NCBI RefSeq assembly: GCF_963678635.1
Contig: NC_087065.1
Coordinates: forward strand, 35,211,807-35,275,806
DNA: 64,000 bases
Reading direction: 5' to 3'
Source: Symsagittifera roscoffensis
Taxonomy: Eukaryota; Xenacoelomorpha; Acoela; Convolutidae
Part shown: piece after piece, positions 34,905-45,440 of the stretch
Position numbering within the stretch: the first letter of the stretch is position 1
How the letters are laid out: every line of letters begins with the position of its first letter
Made by a program: the position numbers and the translations under genes
Notes under the pieces: generated by a model
What the model was told of the DNA's origin: nothing
The model's input: the letters and a program-made list of their open reading frames with translations, nothing else
The model's database searches: none

Positions 34905-35830
34905 TGAGGAAAATGAAATTGGCATGCCAGCTACTACAACAAAATCCATGCTTATCAAAATCCTTCGACTAAAAAAAGGATCAGTTCAGTCCTTCAGCAT
35001 CAATGAAATCAGCGGAACAGCAAAGACCACTTCAACCCGACATCTACAGAGGGAAACACATCCAACTTTGATTCAAAACTCGATACAAAATGAATTCTTT
35101 GGTACAATTCCGAGCAAGAACCACGCGCTACAGAATCCCACGACAAGAGTCAAAAACTCAGCCTAATCTTGGACGACTGAGCAGCAACCCATTACAATAA
35201 ATTCACTAATCATTAAACGCCTCAACGGACTTATGACAGCACTTACCATTACCAACAAAAAAATTACCAGAATTATGGCCAGTAAAAAACTCATATCAGC
35301 GAACGATTCTCCTGTTTTCAGGAAAATGAAATTACAATGCCAGCTGCTACAAAAAAAACCCATTCCAGTCAAAATCCTTCAGCTAAAAAAGGATCAGTCA
35401 AGCTAACAACAAAATCGACGGAGAAAATTTTGAAACAAAACAACTCAGCAAAAACTCAGGACGCTCGATTTTATTTCAACAACCAGGACGTCTTCAGACA
35501 AACAGAAACAGTCAAAACCGTTCATCATTAATGAAATTAGCGGAACAGCGAAGAAAACTTCAACCCGACATCTGCAATGGGAAACACCTCCGGGTTTGAT
35601 TCAGTAATCGATACAAAATGAATTCTTTGGTACAATTCCCAGCATGGACGACGCTCTACAGAACCTCACAAGAAGAGTGAAAAACCCACCCCAGTCAAAG
35701 TTTGGACGACTGAGAAGCAACCCATAACCCTGATCTCACTAATCAACAAACGCCTCAAAGGACTAATGACAGCAATGACCATTACCAACAAAGAATGACC
35801 CGAATTTTTGTCAATGAAGAAGACTCATAT
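34905..35830 (+). repeat. diverged tandem duplication in ferritin intron 3
   Basis: Copy 1 (about 34905-35325) and copy 2 (about 35326-35830) share ordered blocks. These are ATGCCAGCT-CTACA, ATCCTTC-AGCTAAAAAAGGAT, AATGAAAT-AGCGGAACAGC, CTTCAACCCGACATCT, GATACAAAATGAATTCTTTG, and GGACGACTGAG-AGCAACCCAT. Copy 2 has an insertion of about 130 bp. The composition is gag/ORF1-like (Lys/Thr/Asn-rich frames), so this may be duplicated LINE ORF1 debris, but no domain is recognisable. Confidence 0.7.
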
Positions 35831-37061
35831 CAACCAGCTCTCAGCACCAACCGACAACAACAAACTTCAAAGTCCATATCAGATCTCAGTCCAAAAAATA
35901 AATTTGATCCCAACAGAATAACAAAAGAACAACTATAACCCCACAGAAGACAAACTCAACAGCAAAACTGTTAGCAAGAGTTTCGACAACATTCAACACG
36001 GAGTTAAAAGCCCTCGTGAGCCAATCCTTTTTTGCGGATTTCGGATATCAAAAGAAACCAAGACTACGGAATCGGACAGAACAACGCATTCGGACAAAAT
36101 GCAAGGAACACACAAACCACATTCAATTACCCGCAAAAAAAACTTGGACAGCAGCACACAGGAAGCAACAGGAAACAACCAGACCTAAAATTGGATGACA
36201 CTCATATTAAAGGTGGAAAATAGCAGATCTTTATTTGCCCGGATATGCATGAAAACAAATTTCAGAAATCAATTTAAGAAAGACAACCAGAGTTTTTAAA
36301 AAGCAGACGGCCTGAGTACTTTATTCGATTTAAAAAATAAACGACCCGAGAAGTCACTTCTCCTTACTTCATCGGTAATCTTTTTTTCAGATATAGAGAA
36401 CAGAAAATTGCCAATTTTGATAAATAAAGGTGCGCTTTAGACATCTATCATGTCTACGGTGTAAAAGATGAAATAATCTGCTCTCAAAAGATTCCAAAAT
36501 CAATTTATATAATTTACACTAGTCCAAATAATAAATTACAAGACGTGAACTGCAAGCTTCTTCACTGCGTTTAGGCGAGGAATACAAAAAATATCATTTT
36601 TTGGCCAAAGAATCGATAATTTCAAGGATACAGGCAACTCTTTGATAAAAGTAAATTTAATAAATTTTTGATGATCTCAATTTGATTAACTTTGAAATCG
36701 GTAAAAACTTGTAAGTGTGATTTAAGTCCACGCTTTGCTATCCTGTTAACCCAATCAGCCTTCAAATCTATTCGCTAAAAGCTAGTCTGTTCACAAAAGC
36801 GCCTACCTGCAGACCACAGAACAAAACTATTCAAGAAAAACAATTCTTGAGCTCATTTATTTCTATTAAAAAGCGCATTCATACTGGCCAGTAAAAACCA
36901 TTATTTCGTATATTCAACCATGAATGGAAATGATATTTCAACAAGGACAGACTCAACTCTGTTTATCCAGCTAGCTAAATTTCACCTGTGAAAATAGTCT
37001 AGTAAGCAGGGTTTACATAATATTCACAAATATAATAATATGATCAAAATATGCAGCCAAC

Positions 37062-37187
37062 CTGCTTGTCTCCATGTCCGTCAGCCAGTGCGTGAAGATC
37101 TAGCAGAGCCTGGTTCACCTTCTTCTCCAGGGCCAATGCACTCTCAAGCACATCCACCACATTCCCCCACTCGTCCTGGTCCGGTTT
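37062..37187 (-). CDS. FTH1: ferritin heavy chain-like, exon 3
   Basis: This exon of 126 nt (42 codons) is phase 0 at both ends and encodes KPDQDEWGNVVDVLESALAL and then KKVNQALLDLHALA. It forms the C-terminal half of the four-helix bundle, where 'LESALALEKKVNQ' carries the Glu equivalent to human E107 of the ferroxidase centre. The acceptor is ATGTTCAG and the donor is CAG|GTTGG. The exon length equals that of vertebrate ferritin H exon 3 as I recall it, suggesting ancestral intron positions. Confidence 0.95.
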
Positions 37188-38476
37188 CTGAACATAATAC
37201 ATATAATTACGCACTTTTCAACTTTGAACTCTTGATTCAGAGAACCAATTGGCGACTATGAGCTTCGCTTGTCCGGCAATAGCGGTGAAAATTATTCAGA
37301 CGAAAAAAAAGCTCAAGATGAGCAGCAATAAAATTTTCAAAAATATAGTCACCCAAAAACGCATTTCTCCTTAATTCCGCCCAGTGACGGAATTATTTGT
37401 GACGGGTAAGTGCCTGCGTCGAAGAAGTCTTAAAACGTTGTATCTGGGCCAAAAAAAGCTCTGTAACTTTTAATAAATAGCAGTCGCTTTCCTACCCCAT
37501 TATCTGTAAGTAAAACTGTAGACAAGCAAAACCCTAAATAACATGGTTGCTTTCTCGAGTGACAAATGAAACAATAAAGGGTTGCCGTGGTGACTCAAAA
37601 ATTACTGCACTGATATTCGCACAAAAAAATGAATACCAGGCACTCAGATTTTCCAAAAAAAACATAGCGAACAAACAGTTGCAAGAGTTCTTAAAAAATG
37701 ACCACAAGGAAACAAAAAAAAAGCTTTCGGATTTCAAATTGAAAAATATATGGACTTCAAGCTCCTAAGATTCAAGAATAATTAATGATTGACACTTTTT
37801 TGATAATACAAACCCAATTTGAGAAAGTTGGATTATTTCGCAGGGAAATCTGAAAACTAATTTCTACTTTCGAAAATAAAAGTTTTTCACGTTTTTCTTG
37901 ACCTTAACACTTTTTCTGTTCAATAATGGAGTTTGCCTTACTTTTAACAAAAGAAATGAACTGAAATTTTATCGCAAGTCAAACCGCAAAAAAATCGAAC
38001 TTAAGCGCGAACAAATTTTAACGTTTACCTGAAAAAAAACACATAAAACCAAGATCTATACAAGAGTCTTCATCACGTTACGTTGATCGGCTCTTTAAAA
38101 AGCTTTTTTTTTCAACAATAAAAAGCTTTCAACAATTTCGGCATATTACAACAATAAAAAGCTAGTTTCGACAATGTAAAATTTTCAAAAACTGCAGAAA
38201 TTAGGGTGAAATAACTAGGTATACTATTTTATACCTATTCCGGACCCTAAACCTTTTTGGTCAATGCTATTCTTGGACTCTTAACTGCGAAAAAGTCTAC
38301 TCGTTAAAAATTAATTTCCGACCGTTCTGCTTTCACCGAATCTAATTCTAAGTTCCATCAGCAGCACATTATTTGTGGTCGACATGTCCAAATACTCTTT
38401 TTTTCAGAACACAAATTCAAATGTTATTTCATCCACACTATGTTTTCGGAACTGGTAGCAAACCAGGGGCACTTGC
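37188..38476 (-). other. ferritin intron 2 (GC-AG type, 1289 bp)
   Basis: The 5' end reads AAG|GCAAGT and the 3' end TATGTTCAG. Only a GC donor keeps the reading frame and the conserved DIK-KPD junction. The nearby GT, five bases in, would shift the frame. I see no gene inside; short open frames at 37534-37768 are AT-rich noise. Confidence 0.85.
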
Positions 38477-38623
38477 CTTGATGTCTTTCAGCAGAATTCT
38501 GCCGCCCCTCTTGTTCTGGTACTCCATCAGTTTCATGGCATGTTCTCTTTCATCGTCGCTCTGTTTTTTCAGGAACTTGGCCACGTTCGGCATCTTCTGA
38601 TCATCCCGTTCGAAGTAGTAAGC
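38477..38623 (-). CDS. FTH1: ferritin heavy chain-like, exon 2
   Basis: This exon of 147 nt (49 codons) encodes AYYFERDD..., then [20 protein letters not shown] and LLKDIK. The 'E-x2-H' of DEREHA supplies ferroxidase ligands (human E61/E62 and H65). KLM-YQN-RGGRI is the most conserved ferritin block. The acceptor is TTCCAG|GCT. The donor is the non-canonical AAG|GCAAGT. Confidence 0.95.
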
Positions 38624-39884
38624 CTGGAATTATTTTACACGCAGATCAAAAAAATGCAAAACAGTTATTTAAATTTGCTTAATGTTGCATGGCCAACAAA
38701 ACATTCACCATGTTAAAATTTTCTTTGTAGCAGAAAAATATCTGTTTGAACCGATTTGAAATCAGTATATCCTTTTGGTAGTTAACGAGAGAAATTGATG
38801 GCTCAGAGCCTTCGATGTGTCTTAACTTTTCAGTTTCCGCCACAAATGGCACAATAATTCTTGATAAATATTCTTTTCACTTCTCGCTAAAACGATCAAT
38901 TACACAACGACGAAGCGATGCTTCGCACGACTTGCAATACAACTCAAACAGCATGACATATTTGCAGACATAAAATGAGCCGTCGCAAAGTGGGAAACCT
39001 TTTATAAATGTCGGAAAAACATAGATCTGCCAAAACTTTCCTGATTGCCTCGTATGGTTTTAAATAAAGTCCATTACGAGAAATACATTCCAAAGACGAC
39101 AATTCATTTTCAAAATAGCGTCAAAAGAAAACTATAGAAAGCGATGACAAAGCTGACAGTACTTGTGCAGACACCCGTTGAGCCGCAAAAAAAGATACCC
39201 GTTCATACAAAAACTTTATAAATCATAAAAGTGCAAAAGCCATCCTTGAAATTTATACATAAAAAACTTTTTGATCATGAAACGACGCAATATGAGGCTA
39301 CTAAGCCCATATATTATAAGCTGCGACCTTTCAAGTCAAATTAAAAAAAGATAATTTAAAAAATTTATACCGGAATTGGTTAATAGACAACCAGCATAAA
39401 AATCAAATGTCGGCACCTCGCAAATACAAACGATAAAACGCCGAAAGTAGCACTGAAAATTCAAAGAGTAAAATAAACAAGGAACAGGTACAAGTAAGAA
39501 AAATTTTGACCTATGCCCGGAATCAACCTCAACTTCGAGATTTAGAGCCTCACGTCCTCGCATCTGCGCCGCGGTATCTTGGAAATATACAAACACTAGC
39601 CACCAAAAAGTATATTCAGATGCTATTAAATTTGCAGTTCTATTCCAGCGAATAAAAATAAAGCTATAGCTATAAGCCCGAACCGAAATTTCGACGAGGT
39701 AAAGAGAACGGACATTTAAAATGCAGACATGCTCAAGTGTCTGTTGGTTGACAAAAGTATAGATGTGGAGATGAACACCAATTTCAGCCATCCTGTAAAC
39801 AAAGTTATTTTCGGGGGCAAATGTTCAGTACCAGGTTGCAATAACATAGCGCATCGCAAGGGTAAAACGCATGATGCAACTTAC
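38624..39884 (-). other. ferritin intron 1 (1261 bp) with dispersed repeats
   Basis: The donor is ATG|GTAAGTTG and the acceptor AATTCCAG. The 39640-39860 part is a dispersed repeat shared with 26095-26300, and 38930-39340 is shared with 17150-17480. A 151-codon open frame (39336-39791) on the same strand spans these repeats, lacks a domain and is best explained as intronic repeat sequence. Confidence 0.8.
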
Positions 39885-39983
39885 CATTGACAAATAGGTA
39901 TACGAAGCATACAGTTCCATATTGATTTGCCTGTTTATTCCACCCTCGCACTCTTCGTGAAAATTCTGTCTCACAATTGCCAT
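39885..39983 (-). CDS. FTH1: ferritin heavy chain-like, exon 1
   Basis: This first coding exon (99 nt, 33 codons) starts at ATG and encodes [20 protein letters not shown], then [13 protein letters not shown]. The Glu and Tyr of 'ELYASYTY' match human H-chain E27 and Y34, so with E61/62, H65, E107 and Q141 all present the assembled 177-residue product is an H-type ferritin with an intact iron-oxidising centre. No signal peptide is seen, so it is probably cytosolic. A TTTGAACAGTTTCAG sequence 45-60 nt upstream could be a splice acceptor for a 5'-UTR intron or for trans-splicing. I looked for an iron-responsive element (CAGTGN loop with paired stem) upstream and found none that folds correctly. 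Confidence 0.95.
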
Positions 39984-40198
39984 GATGATAAAGTCTAAAA
40001 GTCAAATCTTTACTAATCAACAACCTTGCTGAAACTGTTCAAATAAAAATGCATTCAAGTAAATATGACGGCAAAAAAAACTTGATAAATATCTTTGTAA
40101 AAATTATTCAACACTGTCTACTTTTTCTAAACTACCATAATAAAACAATTTGATAAGAAGCACCCTCTTGATTATTACAGCTTTGCATTGATTACTTT

Positions 40199-40984
40199 TC
40201 AGAATAGATTTATAAAGCACTGCACAGCCCTGTGGTCCGAAAGATTACGACCATTCGGTCTCGTCTGTTCATTCACTTGGTACAAATCGACTGACTTATA
40301 ATTTCGTACGAAGATAAAATCAATCACACTGCGCGCTGAATTGTCGAAACCGGTAAACGTGCTGGACGGTTTCTTTTGTGCGGCTACGTCTTCTGAGTCG
40401 ATTAGACCAGACTCGATTACGATTTTATAAGTCTGCTCAGTCTTCTCGGAATTGAAATCCCCTGTTAAGAAGTATACGTCCTTCTCAATGTCAACAATTT
40501 CTTTAATTTTCGTAGAAAGAAGATGTGCACTATACTCCCTTGCCTCCAAAGACGCGTTGTCAAGATGAGTATTGAAGTGCCAAAACTTGTTCTCGGGTTT
40601 TAGGACTTCTTGAAAGTGACCATATTGACAAGTCCTCCTGCACCCTGCTCCTGGGTATATGGAGCCGGGAACTTCTGGAGTGAGACTTAACCAGAAAACT
40701 CCGTGGCCCAGTAAAGAAAATTTCGAGGAGTTATAGAAAATTGGATTGAATTCTCCTGCAAGTTTTCCATCATCACGTCCGACTCCGAACCATTTGTAGG
40801 CAACTGGAGCCAGTGAATTGTTAATATCCAGAACTTGGTCGTAAAGTGCCTCCTGCATTCCAATAAAATCGGATTTTTGGCTCAAAAGGAAGATGCATAC
40901 ATCGTCTTTTCTGTGCTGCCACGAGTCCAACCCATCATCTGCATTGTCATAGCGGATATTAAAGGTCATTAACTCCACAGTCAT
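40199..40984 (-). CDS. endonuclease/exonuclease/phosphatase-family protein
   Basis: This intronless 261-residue protein is one complete EEP (DNase I-like) domain. Motifs in order are MTFNIRYDN at the N-terminus, a catalytic Glu in GMQEAL, VGRDDGK..GE, CRRTCQYGHF, FNTHLDN, the metal-binding LTGDFNS, IDFIFV, and a final LSDHRAV. These cover the Asn, Glu, Asp/Asn and Asp-His residues used by the family for phosphodiester hydrolysis. The family cleaves nucleic acids, lipids or nucleotides, and the substrate cannot be told from sequence. Its closest look-alikes are stand-alone bacterial and fungal-type EEP proteins, so old horizontal acquisition is possible but unproven. It is upstream of, and on the same strand as, ferritin, with 215 bp between its stop and the ferritin ATG. 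No signal peptide is visible. Confidence 0.88.
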   Translation of the reverse strand: MTVELMTFNIRYDNADDGLDSWQHRKDDVCIFLLSQKSDFIGMQEALYDQVLDINNSLAPVAYKWFGVGRDDGKLAGEFNPIFYNSSKFSLLGHGVFWLSLTPEVPGSIYPGAGCRRTCQYGHFQEVLKPENKFWHFNTHLDNASLEAREYSAHLLSTKIKEIVDIEKDVYFLTGDFNSEKTEQTYKIVIESGLIDSEDVAAQKKPSSTFTGFDNSARSVIDFIFVRNYKSVDLYQVNEQTRPNGRNLSDHRAVQCFINLF

Positions 40985-42519
40985 TATGATCTGTCACAAA
41001 AATAAACCCAGTTATATAAACCCACCCAGGCAAACAGACCCAGAAAAGTTCCTGTAATCTTGAAAGGACTGTGCCAGTCGGTCATATTTGGAAGTTTGAC
41101 CTTGAGGAATACGAACTACGTAATTTTGGGATGAAATTTAATTTTTCAAAAATTCGAATTGAGCCTGTCATGCTCAACTTTCTTGCGAAAACTGAAAATC
41201 TCAGAAATACAAGATCAGAACGACCGAATAACAATCGCGGGAAAGTGGTCAAATTAAGCAGCGGGAAATTGCTATTCGCAATTTCCGACATCTAAATAAT
41301 ACGAGAGTAGAGCTGTCCTATCTTGATACAGAAAACAAAGAACATCGAAATTCAGTTGGACCAGAGTGAACCTTCGGTGGAAAGGTGGACAACCGAGGTG
41401 TCCCAATGGTCCAGAACCAAAACTCCATTCTCGAGATAAAACTTGTTCGATTAGAACTTATTGAACCAAACTTAATTCCCCAATTATTCTCAAGTTGCTT
41501 ACTAATTTAGTTACCTCTAATTCTCGAGTGTGCTAGTATGTGAGTACCCAATTTAATTTTCTTGAGTGTGTTTTATGATTGTTATGTTGAGATAAGGAGA
41601 ATTTTAGGATGATCCATCTGAAATGGATCAAAGTTGCACTGTCTAATAAAAAGTAACTGTACGGATTGTTCCGATCCTGTTTTTAACGGCGTTCGCGTAT
41701 TTTGGGTATTTTGAGACCTGAGTATGGTGACGTTTTTATTTTGTAGAGTGGGGGGTATTTTGATAGTGGCCTTCAAGCTGTAACGGGTTTTTAGTCTCAT
41801 GTCGCAAGTGAACCGAATTGGCTCCGACCGTTCGAGGTAGAAAAACACAAGAGATAGTGTCCCTGACTCTTGAGCCAATGGTTATAGGGCCTATTTTTCT
41901 TTAACCTCATATGTGACCGAAGTAGGCGACTGTTACATAGTGTTTCTAAGGCGCTCCTGGGTGTTTTTACGGCATCATGACTACGTAGTTGAACCCACTT
42001 GACACAGCTCCGGGCTACATACCCATTCTATAGTACCGTTGGTACGGTTCAGCGGGAACGTGTAAACCTTCCGGTTGTACCGTGATAGCTTTTTAAGAAA
42101 ACTCGAGAAAACTTCCTGGTTCGCTCTCCGAACGAGGCTTAGCTAACCGAGTAAGGGGGTAACAAGGGGGACGAAAAACGAGCAAAAGACAAAAAGCGAA
42201 ACAAAAACCGAAAAAGAATGGAAAAAGAAACAAAAACCATTTAAAAAAAAGACAGTGACTTTGACACCAAATTAGTTGGATCAAACCTTTATATTTTTTA
42301 AATTAAAATAGGAACGTTTTCACTATAACTAGCATCATCAAGTATACACAGCTAAACGTCAAAGTAATTACAGTCAAAGTAATATGAAAGTTTATGAGTA
42401 TCTAATTATATACAATATACAAGTATTATATATCAGCTTTGAAAAAATAGCACCAAATTACAGTTAAGAACAGCAGTTCAGTGAAAAACAGCAACGGGGT
42501 GAAGAGAATAAAGGAAAGG
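40985..42519. other. intergenic, with LTR-like or leader-like segment
   Basis: No gene is supported. Positions about 41925-42090 share ordered blocks with 46455-46650 (GTTACATAG, GGCGCTC-TGGGTG, GCTCCGGGC, TAGCTTTTTAA), followed in both places by a purine-rich AAAACAAAAACC-type stretch. It is therefore a diverged copy of a retroelement leader or LTR. The remainder toward 42520 is the likely 3' flank of the minus-strand relic. Confidence 0.45.
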
Positions 42520-43530
42520 TTAGTCGCGTCGTGATAGGGAATTATTGATGGAAATATCTTGGTTGTAGCAGGTCTGGCTTCTCATTTTGCGGGATCCTCT
42601 AATGCAAAGAAGGGCACCTCTCATAATGCAAAAGTTTACACGGGTTCGTAGCCACGAAATAGTTTCAGAATAGTGGGTTCCGCGCTTCTCAGAGGTCAGG
42701 AGAGCTAGCTGGGAAATAAATGTTGAAGTCAGGTTGCTGCAGTCACCACTGGTTGAATAGATAATGGGAGTGAAACTTGCGTGCTCCGAGTTCAAAATTC
42801 GTTCCTGGTAGTTTTTGATTTTCTCTTGTTCATGATGTTTGAAGGTTTCAGAAATTTTCCGGTTGATATTGGTGGTGGCTCCGGGATTGAAATTTCGGAC
42901 GTCGAAAAGAGTGCGTTGACCGGTCCGCCAGAAACCCCTTGCTGCTATATCCAGTCTTGCTCCATCTTCGGCACGGTTGGAGTTAGTTTGGACAACTGGT
43001 TGGAGACTCGGTTCAATGGAGACGTCAAAACAAGTTTCGCGTATGATGTTCGCCAGCAGGTTACGCAACTCGTTGTGTCTTTTATGAATAAAACCACCAG
43101 TGGTGCAATTAAGGGCGTGGGTGATGTCGTAAGGTTTCCCACAGACGCAGGCAATGGGAAGGTTATCAAGACTGATAACGTATCGGAGGCGGAGGAGGTC
43201 TTGAAATTCCATTTTGTTGAGAGCATACCCTAACTCTTTGATAGGGAGGGTAGTTAACCACGCTGAGGTGCCTTTCCGTCTCGTATGTTCTAGAAGTCTG
43301 TCTTGGCGCTCAGATAGCTTCGGCCGGATAGTTTGCAGGAGTTCTGTTTGCGTCTCGGTGTTTTGTTTCCGAATATAAGCCCTTCTAGATTTCTGATCGG
43401 ATTCGAAACCAGAGGGAAAATTTTCAGATTGCGTACATATTAGGTCCACGTGTGGTTCGCAAATGAATTCTGAAGCCCGGTTCATTAGAGCACTCTGTCT
43501 AATTGGGTCGCGAATGCTCAGGCCGCCCAA
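42520..43530 (-). pseudogene. R2-like retroelement relic, C-terminal nuclease part
   Basis: The frame continues the element encoded upstream at 43518-45008. It starts LGGLSIRDP, the usual block after the RT thumb. A zinc-knuckle-like C-x-C-x7-H-x3-C follows (CVCGKPYDITHALNC), then KRHNEL and two acidic residues spaced as in restriction-like endonucleases (GARLDIAARG, then FDVRNFNP). This CCHC-RHN-D...D order is the signature of the R2-type endonuclease of early-branching non-LTR elements. The end, CIMRGALLCIRGSR, is typical of this family. The open frame is long, but the element is defective because the upstream palm is missing. Confidence 0.7.
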
Positions 43531-45008
43531 CCTGGCTGGTAACTGCGCAAGGATACAGAGAAGTTATTGAGGAAGGGGTGGAGCTGGGGGCATAGAATTT
43601 CAATGTTATGGAGAGCCGTACCGCGGTTCAGTCTATTGAACGCGTTTTCTGCGTCAATGAACAGGGCTGCTTGGCACTCGTCGGCGTTGAAGGTCTTCTG
43701 CATGGATCGGAAAGCAGATTCAATCCCGGCGCTAATACCAGCGCAAGTTTGGAGGGGGCCAACAATCTCCCTAACTTCATCTTGAAAGCAATGGATAAGA
43801 GCGGACGTGATTATTCTTCTAAAAATTTTTCCGATTCCAATAGGGCGGACGCCAGGTGATTTGTCCAGGCCAACCATGCGGCAGTTTGCTATGGGCTGCA
43901 TCACTGAAGCGGGTAGTTGCTCTGTGGCAAGAATTCTGGTAAGATCAGCGAGAGCGTGGCAGACGTCGTCGGTTAATTTACCAAAACTATCGGAGCAAAG
44001 AATACGTTTGGCGCCTGTTGAACTTAGGCCGCTTGGTCCCGTGCCTCCAGTGCTGTTGAGTGCGCATTTGCGGATAAGCGCGCCTGTAATGTTGTAATAT
44101 ATCGATGCAGGAGTAGGTTTAACGGGTCCCTTGAGCAAGGCATCAGCATGCGAAGGCTCGGCGACCGGATGTTTTCTCTCCAGTTGAGCGATGAGGTCAT
44201 CGTCTACGGGCAGAGGTCCTCCAGACTCTTCGCCTTCGAGGAGTTGGGTGGCTTGGGTGAGTTTATCCCGCATGATAAGGTCACTGTACGTTTTCGACAG
44301 GTTGACGACTCCCTTTCGGCGCTTGCTTGTAAACTTATCCTGGATTAGCAGGCATTCAGAGACAATTTCGTCTATATTGCCGTTCGACCAGTGCTCTAAA
44401 CGGGCTTTAGTACAGTTGTTGTGCTCTTTCACTTTGCTGCGAGCAGATGGTTTCTGTAACATAAGCGCGGGGAACAAGTGAAAAGCTAAGGAGGCGGAGT
44501 GAGCGTTCTTTGGGTCTGAAGTAAAATTTTTCAGAATGCGGATGAACTCCTCCAGGAACTGACTCCCTACTTTTCCCTGTGGAAGGGTGAACAGGTTAGG
44601 TACCCAGGTGACAATCCTCGAATAGGCTTGATGGAGTGAAGTATAACTGATTGTCCCATGCAGCACCTTAAGATCCTCGTGAGTAGTTTCCACCGGATCC
44701 AACCGGAGATCACTTAGTAGTTGAGATAACCCAGTTGATCCGTTCACCGAGGGGGTGACACAGTAAGGACAGTAAAATAGAGAGTTTCTAGGCATTGCTG
44801 CAAGTGCTTTCTTTGTAGTTTTGGCACAGCTCATGTGGTACCAGTTGTTACACTGGTCGCATTGGACGCCACTCGAGCTCACGTTACCGCTGTGTGGGCA
44901 ATCCGCATTACCGCATGGTGCTGTGTCTTCTGATTTCTGGGTGAGCGGTCCTGCGTGTGGATCTCGCGTCGCTTCGCTGCTGCTGGCAGACCGAAGTTTT
45001 CTCGCCAT
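43518..45008 (-). pseudogene. R2-like retroelement relic, PHD finger and RT fingers
   Basis: This 496-codon frame encodes a PHD-type zinc finger at about 32-83 (C-x4-C...C-x2-C...WYHMSC...C-x2-C). A helical region follows, then the RT N-terminal part: RMVGLDKSPGVRPIGIGKIF, then GPLQTCAGISAG, LFIDAENAFNRLNR and LHNIEILCP. After 'HPFLNNF' the frame jumps within about a dozen codons into the post-thumb block LPARLGGLSI in another frame. The palm and thumb, including the YxDD catalytic motif, are therefore absent. This looks like a large internal deletion rather than point decay. Antisense open frames here are shadows. Confidence 0.75.
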
Positions 45009-45242
45009 CTTGCTGGGACGTCTGAGTTCACAATCTAGAGGGCTCTTGAGACGTTTGTGACATTCGACCTCGGAAACTATTTAATAAGTTTATCACAACA
45101 ATTAGGCTAATATAAAAACCTTTATATTAATTAAATAGTATACCCATACTGTTTTTTATAAGACCGATCGTTTCGATCATTTCAGCAATTTGAAAAGGTG
45201 CCCAAGTGTGGGGCGTTAAGAAGGGTTTTCAGATAGCTTGCA
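45009..45242. other. 5' flank of the R2-like relic
   Basis: There is no gene. The AT-rich stretch at 45075-45190 separates the relic from the repeat-rich leader of the next element. Confidence 0.4.
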
Positions 45243-45440
45243 ACTTAGCTGGACCACTAGGAGACTTAACTGGAAGAGGTGACCAGTCGACTGGGAAAGT
45301 GGTTCACAGGGACTTAGCTGGACCATTAGGAGACTTGACTGGAACAGGTGACTAGTCGAGTGGGAAAGTGGTTCACAGGGACTTAGCTGAAAAACTAGGA
45401 GACTTGACTCGAACAGGTGACCAGCCAAGTGGGAAAGTGG
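45243..45440 (+). repeat. 69-bp tandem repeat, about 2.9 copies
   Basis: The unit begins ACTTAGCTGGACCACTAGGA and contains GGTGACCAGTCGA and GGGAAAGTGGTTCACAGGG. Copies lie at 45243-45311, 45312-45380 and 45381-45440. Because 69 is a multiple of three, one minus-strand frame stays open as 23-residue repeats, but nothing suggests it is expressed. Confidence 0.9.

Noticed and set aside
39336-39791. 151-codon minus-strand open frame upstream of ferritin exon 2
   Set aside because: It lies in ferritin intron 1 and spans dispersed repeats also found near 26095-26300 and 17150-17480. It has no domain and would disrupt the conserved exon 1-exon 2 junction.
39984-40198. Iron-responsive element for ferritin
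   Set aside because: A CAGTGT occurs on the minus strand near 40110, but the flanking bases do not pair and there is no bulged C, so it does not form an IRE.
42781-43233. 150-codon plus-strand open frame
   Set aside because: It is antisense to the nuclease part of the R2-like relic, whose minus-strand frame has recognisable motifs.
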